64,000 bases of DNA from Aromatoleum tolulyticum (GTDB taxonomy: Bacteria > Pseudomonadota > Gammaproteobacteria > Burkholderiales > Rhodocyclaceae): the NCBI RefSeq assembly GCF_900156155.1, contig NZ_FTMD01000001.1, positions 310,001-374,000 on the forward strand, in the 5' to 3' direction. Below, in pieces: positions 1 to 7,089 of the stretch. Position numbers and translations under genes: made by a program. Positions within the stretch are counted from its first letter, which is position 1. The number at the start of each line of letters is the position of its first letter. The notes below the pieces were generated by a model, which searched no databases, was not told the origin of the DNA, and saw only the letters and a program-made list of their open reading frames with translations.

Positions 1-2103
1 CCGCTCGGCACGTCGGCGCAGGGCTGCGGGGCCGCGCAGCGCGGCAGGCAGTTCGCGCGTGTGGAGGTGGAAGATCAGCGCCGCGGGCCAGTCGAGGTGC
101 GCGGCGAGGTGCAGTGCGGCGCTGCGGATCAGCGCATGGACGGCGGTGTAATGGTGCTTGATCGTCTCGCGCAGCGGCAGAAAGTGCTGCGCGAAGGCGA
201 GCGCCTCGAAGAGGGCCGCACGCGCGGCCTCGTCGACGCCGGCGGCGGTGAGGCGCTCCCCGAGTTCCGCCTCGGCGGCGCGGCGGGCGGCCTGCTGGCG
301 CGCGAATTCGGCCGCCGGCCGGCGGCCGCTGGTGCGCAGGTTCGCGAGCAACTCGTCGAGGCGGGCAGGATCCTCGGCGAGCCGCGGCTCAGCGAGTTCG
401 AGTTCGTTGTCGGCGCAGTGGCCGTAGGCGGCGAGGTAATCGGCGCGGCTGCGGCGCCCCCCGGCGACGTCCTCCAGCCACAGCGCCTGGCACGTGATCA
501 GGCTGCCGGGCAGGCCGGACAGCAGGCGCGCGCACAGCGCCTCGCTGTCCGATCCGAACAGGGCTTCGAGCGTGCGGCGGACCTCGGCCGCGAAGTGGAA
601 ACCGAGCCGGGCGGCGATGACGAACTCGACGCAGGGCCCGGTGCGCAGGAAGCGTACGAGGTCCGACACGGCGGCGACCACGCGGCGGGGATCGCCCGAC
701 GCGACGGCTTGCGCGAGCGCCGCCGGCACGCCGAGGCGCGGAGCGACCTGCGATTCGTAGCGCGCGAGGTAGTCGCGTGCCGCCGCGCGCATGCCGCGCT
801 CGAAACGCGCCCGCGCGGCGGCGGCGGGGGCGTCGAGGGGAAGCCGGCCGTACAGGCGCACTTCGGGGTAGTTCGCGAGCGCGGGGTCGGCCGCGACGCG
901 GTCGAGGTAGTCGTCCACCGGCGGCTCCGCGCCGTCGCAAAAAGTTGCCGCGTCGACTTCGAGGTTGAAGCAGAGCTGCCCGGCCACCAGCTCGTAGAGG
1001 TGATCGACGCAGCGCGGATCGAAGCGGTATCCGAGGCGCCGGCGCCCGGTGACGATTGCGCCGCGGCGGCCGGCGAAGATGTCGCGGAACAGGCCGAAAC
1101 TCATCGTCGTCGGCGTCGGCAGCAGTTCGCCGACGTTGCCGTTGCTGAGCACGAGCTGGCTGCCGTGCAGCACGCCGCGCTGGCGCAGGTCGGCGAACTT
1201 GCGCGCGAGGCGCCGCCGCTCGCCGGCGAGGTAGCTTTCCAGCCCCGCGCCGCCGGCCGTGCTCGCGGCGACGAGCGGGCGCGCCTGCAGCAGCCACACG
1301 CCGCACAGGTCGACGGCGAACTCGACATCCTGCGGGCCGCCGAAGAAGGCTTCGGCGCGTAGCGCGAGCAGTGCGATCTCGCGCGCCTCGGCGGGCGTCA
1401 GGCAGGCGACGCGCGCGCGCTGCGGACGCACCGGATGCGGGCCGTCGACGGCGAGCGCCTCGCGCTTGTCGCCGATGCGCTTGCGCAGCAGGCGGCCGGC
1501 GTGGGACAGGACGAAGCTGTCGCCGACGTGCTGCCCCGCGGCGAGCGGTTCCGCCAGTCCCCATACGGCATCGACGTGCACCTCACGGCGCTGCGTGTCG
1601 AGCGGCGCGCGCGTATAGGCGATGCCGGCGGCGACCGCCGGGACGAGGCGCTGCACGAGGATCGCCAGCGCCGCATCGGCATGCCCCAGCCGCGCGCGGT
1701 ACTCGACTGCAGCCGGTTCGGCCCACGAGGCGATGCAGCGTTCCAGCGCGGCGAGCAGCGCCGCCTCGCCGTGCACGCCGAGTTCGGTGGCATACACGCC
1801 GGCATAGCTCGCACCCTCGCCGTCCTCCTCGATCGCGGAGCTGCGCACCGCGACGCGCCCGCCGAGGGCGCGATAGGCCGCCAGCAGCGCCGCACATACC
1901 GCTTCGCGCCCTTCCCCGCCCTCGCGCCATGCTGCGATCGCCGCCGCGGTGACGCAGAAACCGGGGCTCACCGGGAAGTCGGCCGCGAGCAGCAGGCCCT
2001 GCCGCAGTGCCTTGTTGCCCACGGCGCGGGCGTCCCCCGGCGTGAGCGCGGCGAGGTCGCGGATCCAGTCCGACGACGGCGGCGCGCCTGCCGCAGCTGT
2101 CAC
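1..2103 (-). CDS. PEP/pyruvate-binding ATP-grasp enzyme, C-terminus off the window
   Basis: This is the last gene of the U32 operon. It starts at a GTG that overlaps the TGA of the upstream U32 gene (GTGA), which suggests translational coupling. I translated 701 codons without a stop before the window edge. The first ~300 residues match the PPDK/PEP-synthase ATP-binding domain: GNKALRQGLLLAADFPVSPG near the start, then AVRSSAIEEDGEGASYAGVY, and the closing motif GGPQDVEFAVDLCGVWLLQA. A following VLSNGNVGELLPTPTTMSFG segment resembles rifampicin-phosphotransferase-type proteins. The swivelling phosphohistidine domain expected at the C-terminus would lie outside the window. Such enzymes use ATP to phosphorylate pyruvate or another acceptor; the substrate here is unknown. 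Domain call is firm, function is open. Confidence 0.8.
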   Translation of the reverse strand, partial: MTAAAGAPPSSDWIRDLAALTPGDARAVGNKALRQGLLLAADFPVSPGFCVTAAAIAAWREGGEGREAVCAALLAAYRALGGRVAVRSSAIEEDGEGASYAGVYATELGVHGEAALLAALERCIASWAEPAAVEYRARLGHADAALAILVQRLVPAVAAGIAYTRAPLDTQRREVHVDAVWGLAEPLAAGQHVGDSFVLSHAGRLLRKRIGDKREALAVDGPHPVRPQRARVACLTPAEAREIALLALRAEAFFGGPQDVEFAVDLCGVWLLQARPLVAASTAGGAGLESYLAGERRRLARKFADLRQRGVLHGSQLVLSNGNVGELLPTPTTMSFGLFRDIFAGRRGAIVTGRRRLGYRFDPRCVDHLYELVAGQLCFNLEVDAATFCDGAEPPVDDYLDRVAADPALANYPEVRLYGRLPLDAPAAAARARFERGMRAAARDYLARYESQVAPRLGVPAALAQAVASGDPRRVVAAVSDLVRFLRTGPCVEFVIAARLGFHFAAEVRRTLEALFGSDSEALCARLLSGLPGSLITCQALWLEDVAGGRRSRADYLAAYGHCADNELELAEPRLAEDPARLDELLANLRTSGRRPAAEFARQQAARRAAEAELGERLTAAGVDEAARAALFEALAFAQHFLPLRETIKHHYTAVHALIRSAALHLAAHLDWPAALIFHLHTRELPAALRGPAALRRRAER

Positions 2104-3080
2104 GCCGCGACCCCGGCGCGGATCGCGCGCCCCGCCCGTTCCGCCCCGCGGATGCGCGAGTCGTCGCGGTTGTCGCGCTCGCCGCTCCAGCGGTCCTTGA
2201 GCTCCAGCCACTCCGGCGCGAAGCCTTCGATGCGTTCGCCGCGCAGCGCCGCGTCGATCACGCGCCGGTAGAAGCCGACGATGTCCGCGACGAGCGGGGC
2301 GGTGCGCTCGCGGCCGGGAATCTTGAAGCGTTCGACGCCCATCGCGACGTATTCCGGCACTTCCCACAGCAGCAGTTCGGGGCTGCTCTTCAGGCGCGGC
2401 GAGTCGGGATGGCGGCGATCGCCGGCGGTGAGCGACCACTCGCCGCGACAGATGCGGTAGCAGCTGCCGCCGCGCGCCGCCGAGCCGAGGTAGATATCCT
2501 TGTCGTCGTCACCGCGCAGGTGCTTCACGTGGAAGTAGCTGCTCGAGTAGCAACGCCCCGGGCAGATGCGCCCGCGATGCGGGTTCTGGAACAGGAAGGC
2601 TTCGAGCTTCATCGGGCTCGCGGCGCGGATCTGCGCGGCCTCTTCCACGCCCCAGCGGTAGGGCAGCACGACGTAGTCCGCTCCCAGCTCGTCGTAGAAG
2701 CGCACGTCCTCGACGTTGAACACGCCGGCGGTGACGCTGACGTGGATGTCCAGGTCGGGATGCGCGCGGCGCACCAGCGGGATCAGGCCGGGGTCGCACA
2801 CCATCACGCCGCTCACGCCGATCTTCGCGAAGCTCGCGACGCGGTCGAGGAACAGGCCGACCTCGCCGGGCGCGGGCATCACGTTGATCGCGACGCGCAC
2901 GTCCTTGCCGTCGCGCGCGGCCTCGGCGACCAGTTCGGCGATCGCGCCGTCGTCGAGCTCGTCGGTGGCCGGACGGCGGCTCCAGCCGCGCGGACCGACG
3001 TAGACGGAGTCGGCGCCGCGCGCGAGCGACGCGAAGGCCATTTCGAGGCTGCCACCGGGAGCCATCAGGATCGTCATCAT
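2100..3080 (-). CDS. U32-family protein, paralog A (CxxxC...CxxxC type)
   Basis: A 326-residue U32-family (peptidase U32-like/UbiU-UbiV superfamily) protein. It opens with MAPGGSLEMA and GADSVYVGPRGWSRR, the typical first strands of the barrel. Four cysteines form CPGRC (C173, C177) and CYRIC (C207, C211), a likely Fe-S ligand set. Known members of this superfamily include O2-independent ubiquinone hydroxylases and RNA hydroxylation enzymes, so the name peptidase is misleading. Its ATG overlaps the stop of the preceding gene (ATGA) and its stop overlaps the next start. It is one of three close paralogs in this operon. Substrate unknown. Confidence 0.85.
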   Translation of the reverse strand: MMTILMAPGGSLEMAFASLARGADSVYVGPRGWSRRPATDELDDGAIAELVAEAARDGKDVRVAINVMPAPGEVGLFLDRVASFAKIGVSGVMVCDPGLIPLVRRAHPDLDIHVSVTAGVFNVEDVRFYDELGADYVVLPYRWGVEEAAQIRAASPMKLEAFLFQNPHRGRICPGRCYSSSYFHVKHLRGDDDKDIYLGSAARGGSCYRICRGEWSLTAGDRRHPDSPRLKSSPELLLWEVPEYVAMGVERFKIPGRERTAPLVADIVGFYRRVIDAALRGERIEGFAPEWLELKDRWSGERDNRDDSRIRGAERAGRAIRAGVAA

Positions 3081-4024
3081 TCACCTCGGGGATGGAGACC
3101 GGCGGCGAGGAGGCCGGCCGGCAGTGCATGTCGGGGAGCGCCGGGCGGCGCCATCAGGTCGGCGAGCTCCTGCAGCCGCGCGGCCATGTGCGGCGCCCAC
3201 GGGAGGCCGACGCGCGCGAGCCACTTGCGGCGCAGCACGGCGCCGGCCCAGCTGCCCGCCGGCACGCCGGCGACGCGCGACCACAGACCGGGATCGGTGC
3301 GCAGGCGCAGCGCCGCCGCGGCCGCCGAGTGGACGAATCCGTGCAGCAAAGCGGGCGCCGAGCGCGACAGCGCCTCGTGGCAGACGAAGAAGCTCGTCGG
3401 CACCTGCGGCCGCGGGACGGGAATCGCCGCGAGCAGCGCGGCCAGGTCGCACACCTCGCGGAACGCACCGCCCGCGACAAGTGCGGGCACCTGGTGCCAG
3501 TACAGCAGCGCCGCGTCGAGCGCGCCACCGCACAGGGCGTCGTGCAGGGCGCTCTTCGAACCGGCGGCGATGCAATGCGACGCTTCAGCCGGGTCGAAGC
3601 CGTGACGTAGCCGGCACGCGGCGCGCAGCAGCAGCCAGTTCTTGTCCTGCGCATGGACGACGCCGATGCGCATTCCCGGCAGGTCCGCGAGACCGCGCAG
3701 CGCGCTTCCGCGCGGCACGACGAGGCCGCCGAAGATCGCGCCGTAGGGCGCGGCCGCCACCAGCGGCAGGCCGGCGGCGCGATGGCGCGCGAGCGACAGC
3801 CAGTCGGTGTCGATGAGGTCGACCTCGCCGTCGATCAGGCGCGCCTCGGTCGCGTGGCGCTCGCCGCGCATGCGGTCGTCGCCCAGCTGCAGCGCGAGGC
3901 GGTAGCCGTTGGCCTCGTCGAGGCCGCAGGCGACGATCGCGCGCATCAGCCAGGCGCCGCTGCCGGTCGCCTCGAAGGCGCCCCGCAGCGTGGGGAGCGC
4001 GCCGTGCGACGTGTCAGCCGACAT
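3077..4024 (-). CDS. Solute-binding-fold protein without signal peptide
   Basis: A 315-residue protein that resembles NrtA/SsuA/NMT1-type binding proteins: EVDLIDTDWLSLARHRAAGL, then GLVVPRGSALRGLADLPGMR, GALDAALLYWHQVPALV and PQVPTSFFVCHEALSRSAPA. There is no hydrophobic signal peptide or lipobox at the N-terminus and no ABC permease or ATPase nearby, so it probably acts in the cytoplasm. Known precedents for this fold as an enzyme are THI5/NMT1 and the menaquinone enzymes MqnA/MqnD; whether this protein is one is inference. It overlaps both neighbours (11 bp with the U32 gene upstream, 4 bp downstream), so it belongs to the operon. Confidence 0.65.
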   Translation of the reverse strand: MSADTSHGALPTLRGAFEATGSGAWLMRAIVACGLDEANGYRLALQLGDDRMRGERHATEARLIDGEVDLIDTDWLSLARHRAAGLPLVAAAPYGAIFGGLVVPRGSALRGLADLPGMRIGVVHAQDKNWLLLRAACRLRHGFDPAEASHCIAAGSKSALHDALCGGALDAALLYWHQVPALVAGGAFREVCDLAALLAAIPVPRPQVPTSFFVCHEALSRSAPALLHGFVHSAAAAALRLRTDPGLWSRVAGVPAGSWAGAVLRRKWLARVGLPWAPHMAARLQELADLMAPPGAPRHALPAGLLAAGLHPRGE

Positions 4025-4970
4025 ACGCAGCGGCCCGGTCCATCAGCGTCTCGACGCGCTTGGATTTTTCCCGCACCCAGCGCCCGCGCAGCTCCGCGAG
4101 TTCAGCGGCGTGGTGATCGAGATCGGTCGCCCCCGCGACGACCTCGTCGATCGCCCGGCGGTAGAAGCGCACCAGGTCGCGGATCATCCCGACCGGCCGC
4201 TCGCGCCCCGACAGCTTGAAGCAGGTGACGCCGGCGGCGACGAAGCCCGGCAGCTGCGCGAGCATCAGGCGCGCGTCGCGGCGCAGCTTGATCTCGACCG
4301 GGTCCGCGCCCGCCGCGCCGAACTCCCAGTTCGCCTGGCACACACGGTAGCACTCCTTCGCGCCGCGGTTCGCGCTGCCGTGGAAGTCGCGGCTGCCCTC
4401 GACCTCCAGCCAGTCGCGGAAACGCAGGTAGCTGCTCATGATGCATTTGCCCGGGCACAGCTTGCCGGTCTGCACCGTCTCGAACAGGAAGGTCTCCAGC
4501 CCGATGTCGCTCGCGCGCCGCACCGATTCGATCTCGGCGACGTCCCAGCGGTAGGGCAGGATGATCACGTCGGCGCCGGCGTCGCGGTAGAAGGCGGCGT
4601 CGGCGAGGTTGCTGATGCCGCTGCCGATGCTGACATGCAGCACCGTGTCCGGGATCTCGCGGCGCAGCGCGCGCATCAGGCCGATGTCGGTGACGATGAA
4701 GCCGGACGCGCCGTCCGCCGCGTAACGCACGGCCTTGTCGACGAAGCGGCCGAAGTCGTACGGCGTCGGGAAGGTGTTGAGCACAACGCGCAGCTCCGCG
4801 CCGCCCGCCCGCGCATAGGCGGCCGCCTCGCGGATCGCGTCATCGCTCATCTCGGACTCGTAGGGGCGGCGCGAGAAGCCGAGCGGGCCGACGTAGATGA
4901 TGTCGGCGCCCTCGTCGACCGCCGCGCGCGCCATCTCCAGCGAGCCGGCCGGGGCGAGCAGCTTGGGCAT
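4014..4970 (-). CDS. U32-family protein, paralog B (CxxxC...CxxxC type)
   Basis: A 318-residue U32-family protein starting MPKLLAPAGSLEMA. I chose the ATG at 4970 rather than the longer open frame because GGGAGG sits 7 bases upstream and the family motif begins there. Cysteines are CPGKC (C172, C176) and CYRVC (C207, C211), the same spacing as its two paralogs. GADIIYVGPLGFSRR and NTFPTP match the paralogs closely. The 3' end overlaps the solute-binding-fold gene. A 154-bp hairpin-rich gap separates it from the upstream U32 gene, the only large gap in the operon. Probable Fe-S enzyme; substrate unknown. Confidence 0.85.
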   Translation of the reverse strand: MPKLLAPAGSLEMARAAVDEGADIIYVGPLGFSRRPYESEMSDDAIREAAAYARAGGAELRVVLNTFPTPYDFGRFVDKAVRYAADGASGFIVTDIGLMRALRREIPDTVLHVSIGSGISNLADAAFYRDAGADVIILPYRWDVAEIESVRRASDIGLETFLFETVQTGKLCPGKCIMSSYLRFRDWLEVEGSRDFHGSANRGAKECYRVCQANWEFGAAGADPVEIKLRRDARLMLAQLPGFVAAGVTCFKLSGRERPVGMIRDLVRFYRRAIDEVVAGATDLDHHAAELAELRGRWVREKSKRVETLMDRAAAYVG

Positions 4971-4992
4971 GATCAGGCCTCCCGCCGGGCCG

Positions 4993-5091
4993 CCCCAAGG
5001 GGGGCAAGCGTTCCCTTGGGGGGGTGAGGCAGGGGTTTCGCGGCGCATGGCGCCGTGCCTGCCGAACGGGCCGGTTGTGAAAAACCGGCCC
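4993..5091. repeat. Cluster of inverted repeats inside the U32 operon
   Basis: Two strong stem-loops lie in the only sizeable gap of the operon. CCCCAAGGG (4993-5001) pairs with CCCTTGGGG (5013-5021) around an 11-base loop. GGGCCGGTT (5068-5076) pairs with AACCGGCCC (5083-5091) around a 6-base loop. A smaller GGCGC-ATG-GCGCC lies between them. No T-run follows on the minus strand, so these are not classic terminators. They could be REP-like elements or mRNA-processing/stability structures that change expression of the distal four genes. Confidence 0.65.
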
Positions 5092-5124
5092 TCCGCGAAC
5101 AAAATGAGCGTGGGGGCATCATGG

Positions 5125-6069
5125 TCAATTCCGCCCGATGTAGCGCTGGCCCGCGCCTTCGAAGTAATAGCCGTTGCACAGCCCTTCGCGCGCGAGGCCC
5201 GCGAGCGTATCGAGCGCGGGCGCGAAATCGGGTGCCGCCTCGCCGGCGAAGGCCCGCGTCAGCGCGTCGCGGTAGATGCGCCCCACCGCCGCCGCGTAGC
5301 CCGGCGCCTCGCCCTTGTTATGCACGTAGAAGTGCTTCAGGCCCATGTCCGCGAGCCGGCCGCCGTGCTCGACCATGCACAGGTCCTTGCCCGACAGCGT
5401 CATGCGGCCGGTGTCCTTCAGCGACCAGTCGGCGCGGCTGCCGTCGCCCCGGCCGCGCTTGAGCCAATGGTCCTGCGTGCATTGGTAGGAACAGCTGCCG
5501 TCACCGCATGCGCCCTCCGCGCCGTCCTCGCTGTGCTCGAGGATGAAGCAGGTCTCCGAGATCACCAGCGGGATCTTGCCGTGCACCGGCACCAGCACCT
5601 CGACGTCGGCGTGCTCGGCGATGTAGCGCACCTCGTCGAGCGACAGCTCAGGATTCGGATACACGCGCGTGACGCCGAAGTCCTTGAGCACCTTCGCGGT
5701 CTCGTGCGTGTACAGGTTGCCGAACACGCCGAGGTGGATCGGCGCCGTGCAGCTGCGTTCGCGCAGCATGCGCAGGACGCCCAGGTTATGCACCTCCAGC
5801 GCGTCGAACGGGAGCTGGAGCGCGGTGTCGATGACGTCGCCGACCCACGCGAGGTCGTCGTTGCCGGGCACCGCGTACAGGCGCAGGTAGGCCTTCTGCC
5901 CGCGCGCATGCACGTGCTGCAGCCCGGCTTCGAGCAGGTCCGCGTGCGAGCTGAAGTTGTTGGGATACTCGGGGCAGGAAAAGTCGCCGAGGTAGATCGC
6001 GTCGTAGGCCGAGAAATCGCCCTCGCGCAGTTCCTTGAGGTTGCCGACGTCGGTCGAGAGTTCGAACAT
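5125..6069 (-). CDS. U32-family protein, UbiV-like cysteine pattern
   Basis: A 314-residue, more divergent U32-family protein starting MFELSTDVGNLKEL. Key cysteines are C32 (DFSCPEY), C174 (ISETCFILEH), C188, C193 and C197 (GDGSCSYQC), and C231. One early Cys, a Cys about 140 residues later and a terminal CxxxC resemble the ligand arrangement reported for the Fe-S cluster of E. coli UbiV. It could therefore partner the CxxxC/CxxxC paralogs as UbiV partners UbiU, but no UbiT-like SCP2 gene is in the window. RBS and spacing (15 bp from the upstream gene) support co-transcription. Role in ubiquinone synthesis is possible but not shown. Confidence 0.8.
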   Translation of the reverse strand: MFELSTDVGNLKELREGDFSAYDAIYLGDFSCPEYPNNFSSHADLLEAGLQHVHARGQKAYLRLYAVPGNDDLAWVGDVIDTALQLPFDALEVHNLGVLRMLRERSCTAPIHLGVFGNLYTHETAKVLKDFGVTRVYPNPELSLDEVRYIAEHADVEVLVPVHGKIPLVISETCFILEHSEDGAEGACGDGSCSYQCTQDHWLKRGRGDGSRADWSLKDTGRMTLSGKDLCMVEHGGRLADMGLKHFYVHNKGEAPGYAAAVGRIYRDALTRAFAGEAAPDFAPALDTLAGLAREGLCNGYYFEGAGQRYIGRN

Positions 6070-6084
6070 GGTGTGTCTCCTTGC

Positions 6085-7077
6085 TTATTGGGTCACGGCC
6101 GGGGCTTCGGCGGAAACGCGTGCGGATTCGTCGATCGCCTGGCGCAGCAAGCGGTTGTCGCGCCTGTTGCGCTCGGTCATCCAGCGTCCGCGCAGGGTCT
6201 CCAGCTCGGATGCGAATGCGCTCAGGTCGGGGCGATCCGTTTCGAGGATGGCGTCGACCGCGCGCCGGTACACGCGCACGATGTCGCGCACCAGCACCGC
6301 CGAACGGTCGCGCCCGGGCACCTTGAGGCAGTCGACGCCGGCGGCGAGGTAGTCCGGCAGCTCCTCCAGCCACAGCGCCGGGTTGGTCTTGATCGTCATC
6401 GGCATGCGGTAATCGATGTCGTCGACGTTGAAGTTCCACTCCGTCTGGCACACGCGCAGGCAGTCGCCGCCGCGCGAGGCGGAGCCGAAGAAGTGGTCCT
6501 TGCCCTCGGTGTCGAGCCAGCGGCGGAAGCTGAAGTAGCTGCTCATGTTGCATTTGCCGGGGCAGATCTTGCCGCCGGAGGGCGTCTTGAACAGGAAGAC
6601 CTCGATGCCGACCTTGCCCGCGCCCTTGATCTGGCGGATCTCCTCCACCGACAGGCGGTAAGGCAGCACCACGTAGTCGGCGCCGAGTTCGCGCAGGAAG
6701 CGCACGTCCTCGTAATTGGTGATGCCGCAGCCGACGCTGGTGTGCACATTCACGTGCGGCAGGCGCTCCTTCACCAGCCGCATCGCACCGAGGTCGCTGA
6801 TCATGAAGCCCTGCGCGCCCCAGCCCGCGTAGCGCTCGACGCGCTCGACGAACATCGGCAGCTCGGTCGAGCTCGGCAGCGTGTTCACGACCACGCGCAC
6901 CTCCTTGCCCCGCGCCAGCGCGTAGTCGATCGTGTGGCGGATTTCGTCGTCGTTGAGCTCGTCCTGCGCACCGCGCCGGCTCCAGCCGACCACTCCGACA
7001 TATACCGCGTCAGCCCCCTCATCGAGCACCGTCTTCGCCATCTCCAGCGTGCCGCCGGGGGCCATCATCATCACCAT
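6085..7077 (-). CDS. U32-family protein, paralog C (CxxxC...CxxxC type)
   Basis: A 330-residue U32-family protein starting MVMMMAPGGTLEMAKTVLDE. It has GADAVYVGVVGWSRR and the cysteines CPGKC (C172, C176) and CLRVC (C206, C210). It is the paralog closest to the operon start, 12 bp downstream of the phosphatase-aminotransferase gene and 15 bp upstream of the UbiV-like gene. The three CxxxC/CxxxC paralogs share nearly identical cysteine spacing, which points to duplication within the operon followed by specialisation. Probable Fe-S enzyme; reaction unknown. Confidence 0.85.
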   Translation of the reverse strand: MVMMMAPGGTLEMAKTVLDEGADAVYVGVVGWSRRGAQDELNDDEIRHTIDYALARGKEVRVVVNTLPSSTELPMFVERVERYAGWGAQGFMISDLGAMRLVKERLPHVNVHTSVGCGITNYEDVRFLRELGADYVVLPYRLSVEEIRQIKGAGKVGIEVFLFKTPSGGKICPGKCNMSSYFSFRRWLDTEGKDHFFGSASRGGDCLRVCQTEWNFNVDDIDYRMPMTIKTNPALWLEELPDYLAAGVDCLKVPGRDRSAVLVRDIVRVYRRAVDAILETDRPDLSAFASELETLRGRWMTERNRRDNRLLRQAIDESARVSAEAPAVTQ

Positions 7078-7089
7078 GCTTGCTCTCCT

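Noticed and set aside
61-1362. A 433-codon plus-strand open frame
   Set aside because: It lies antisense to the PEP/pyruvate-binding gene, whose minus-strand translation shows clear family motifs. High GC makes long antisense frames common.
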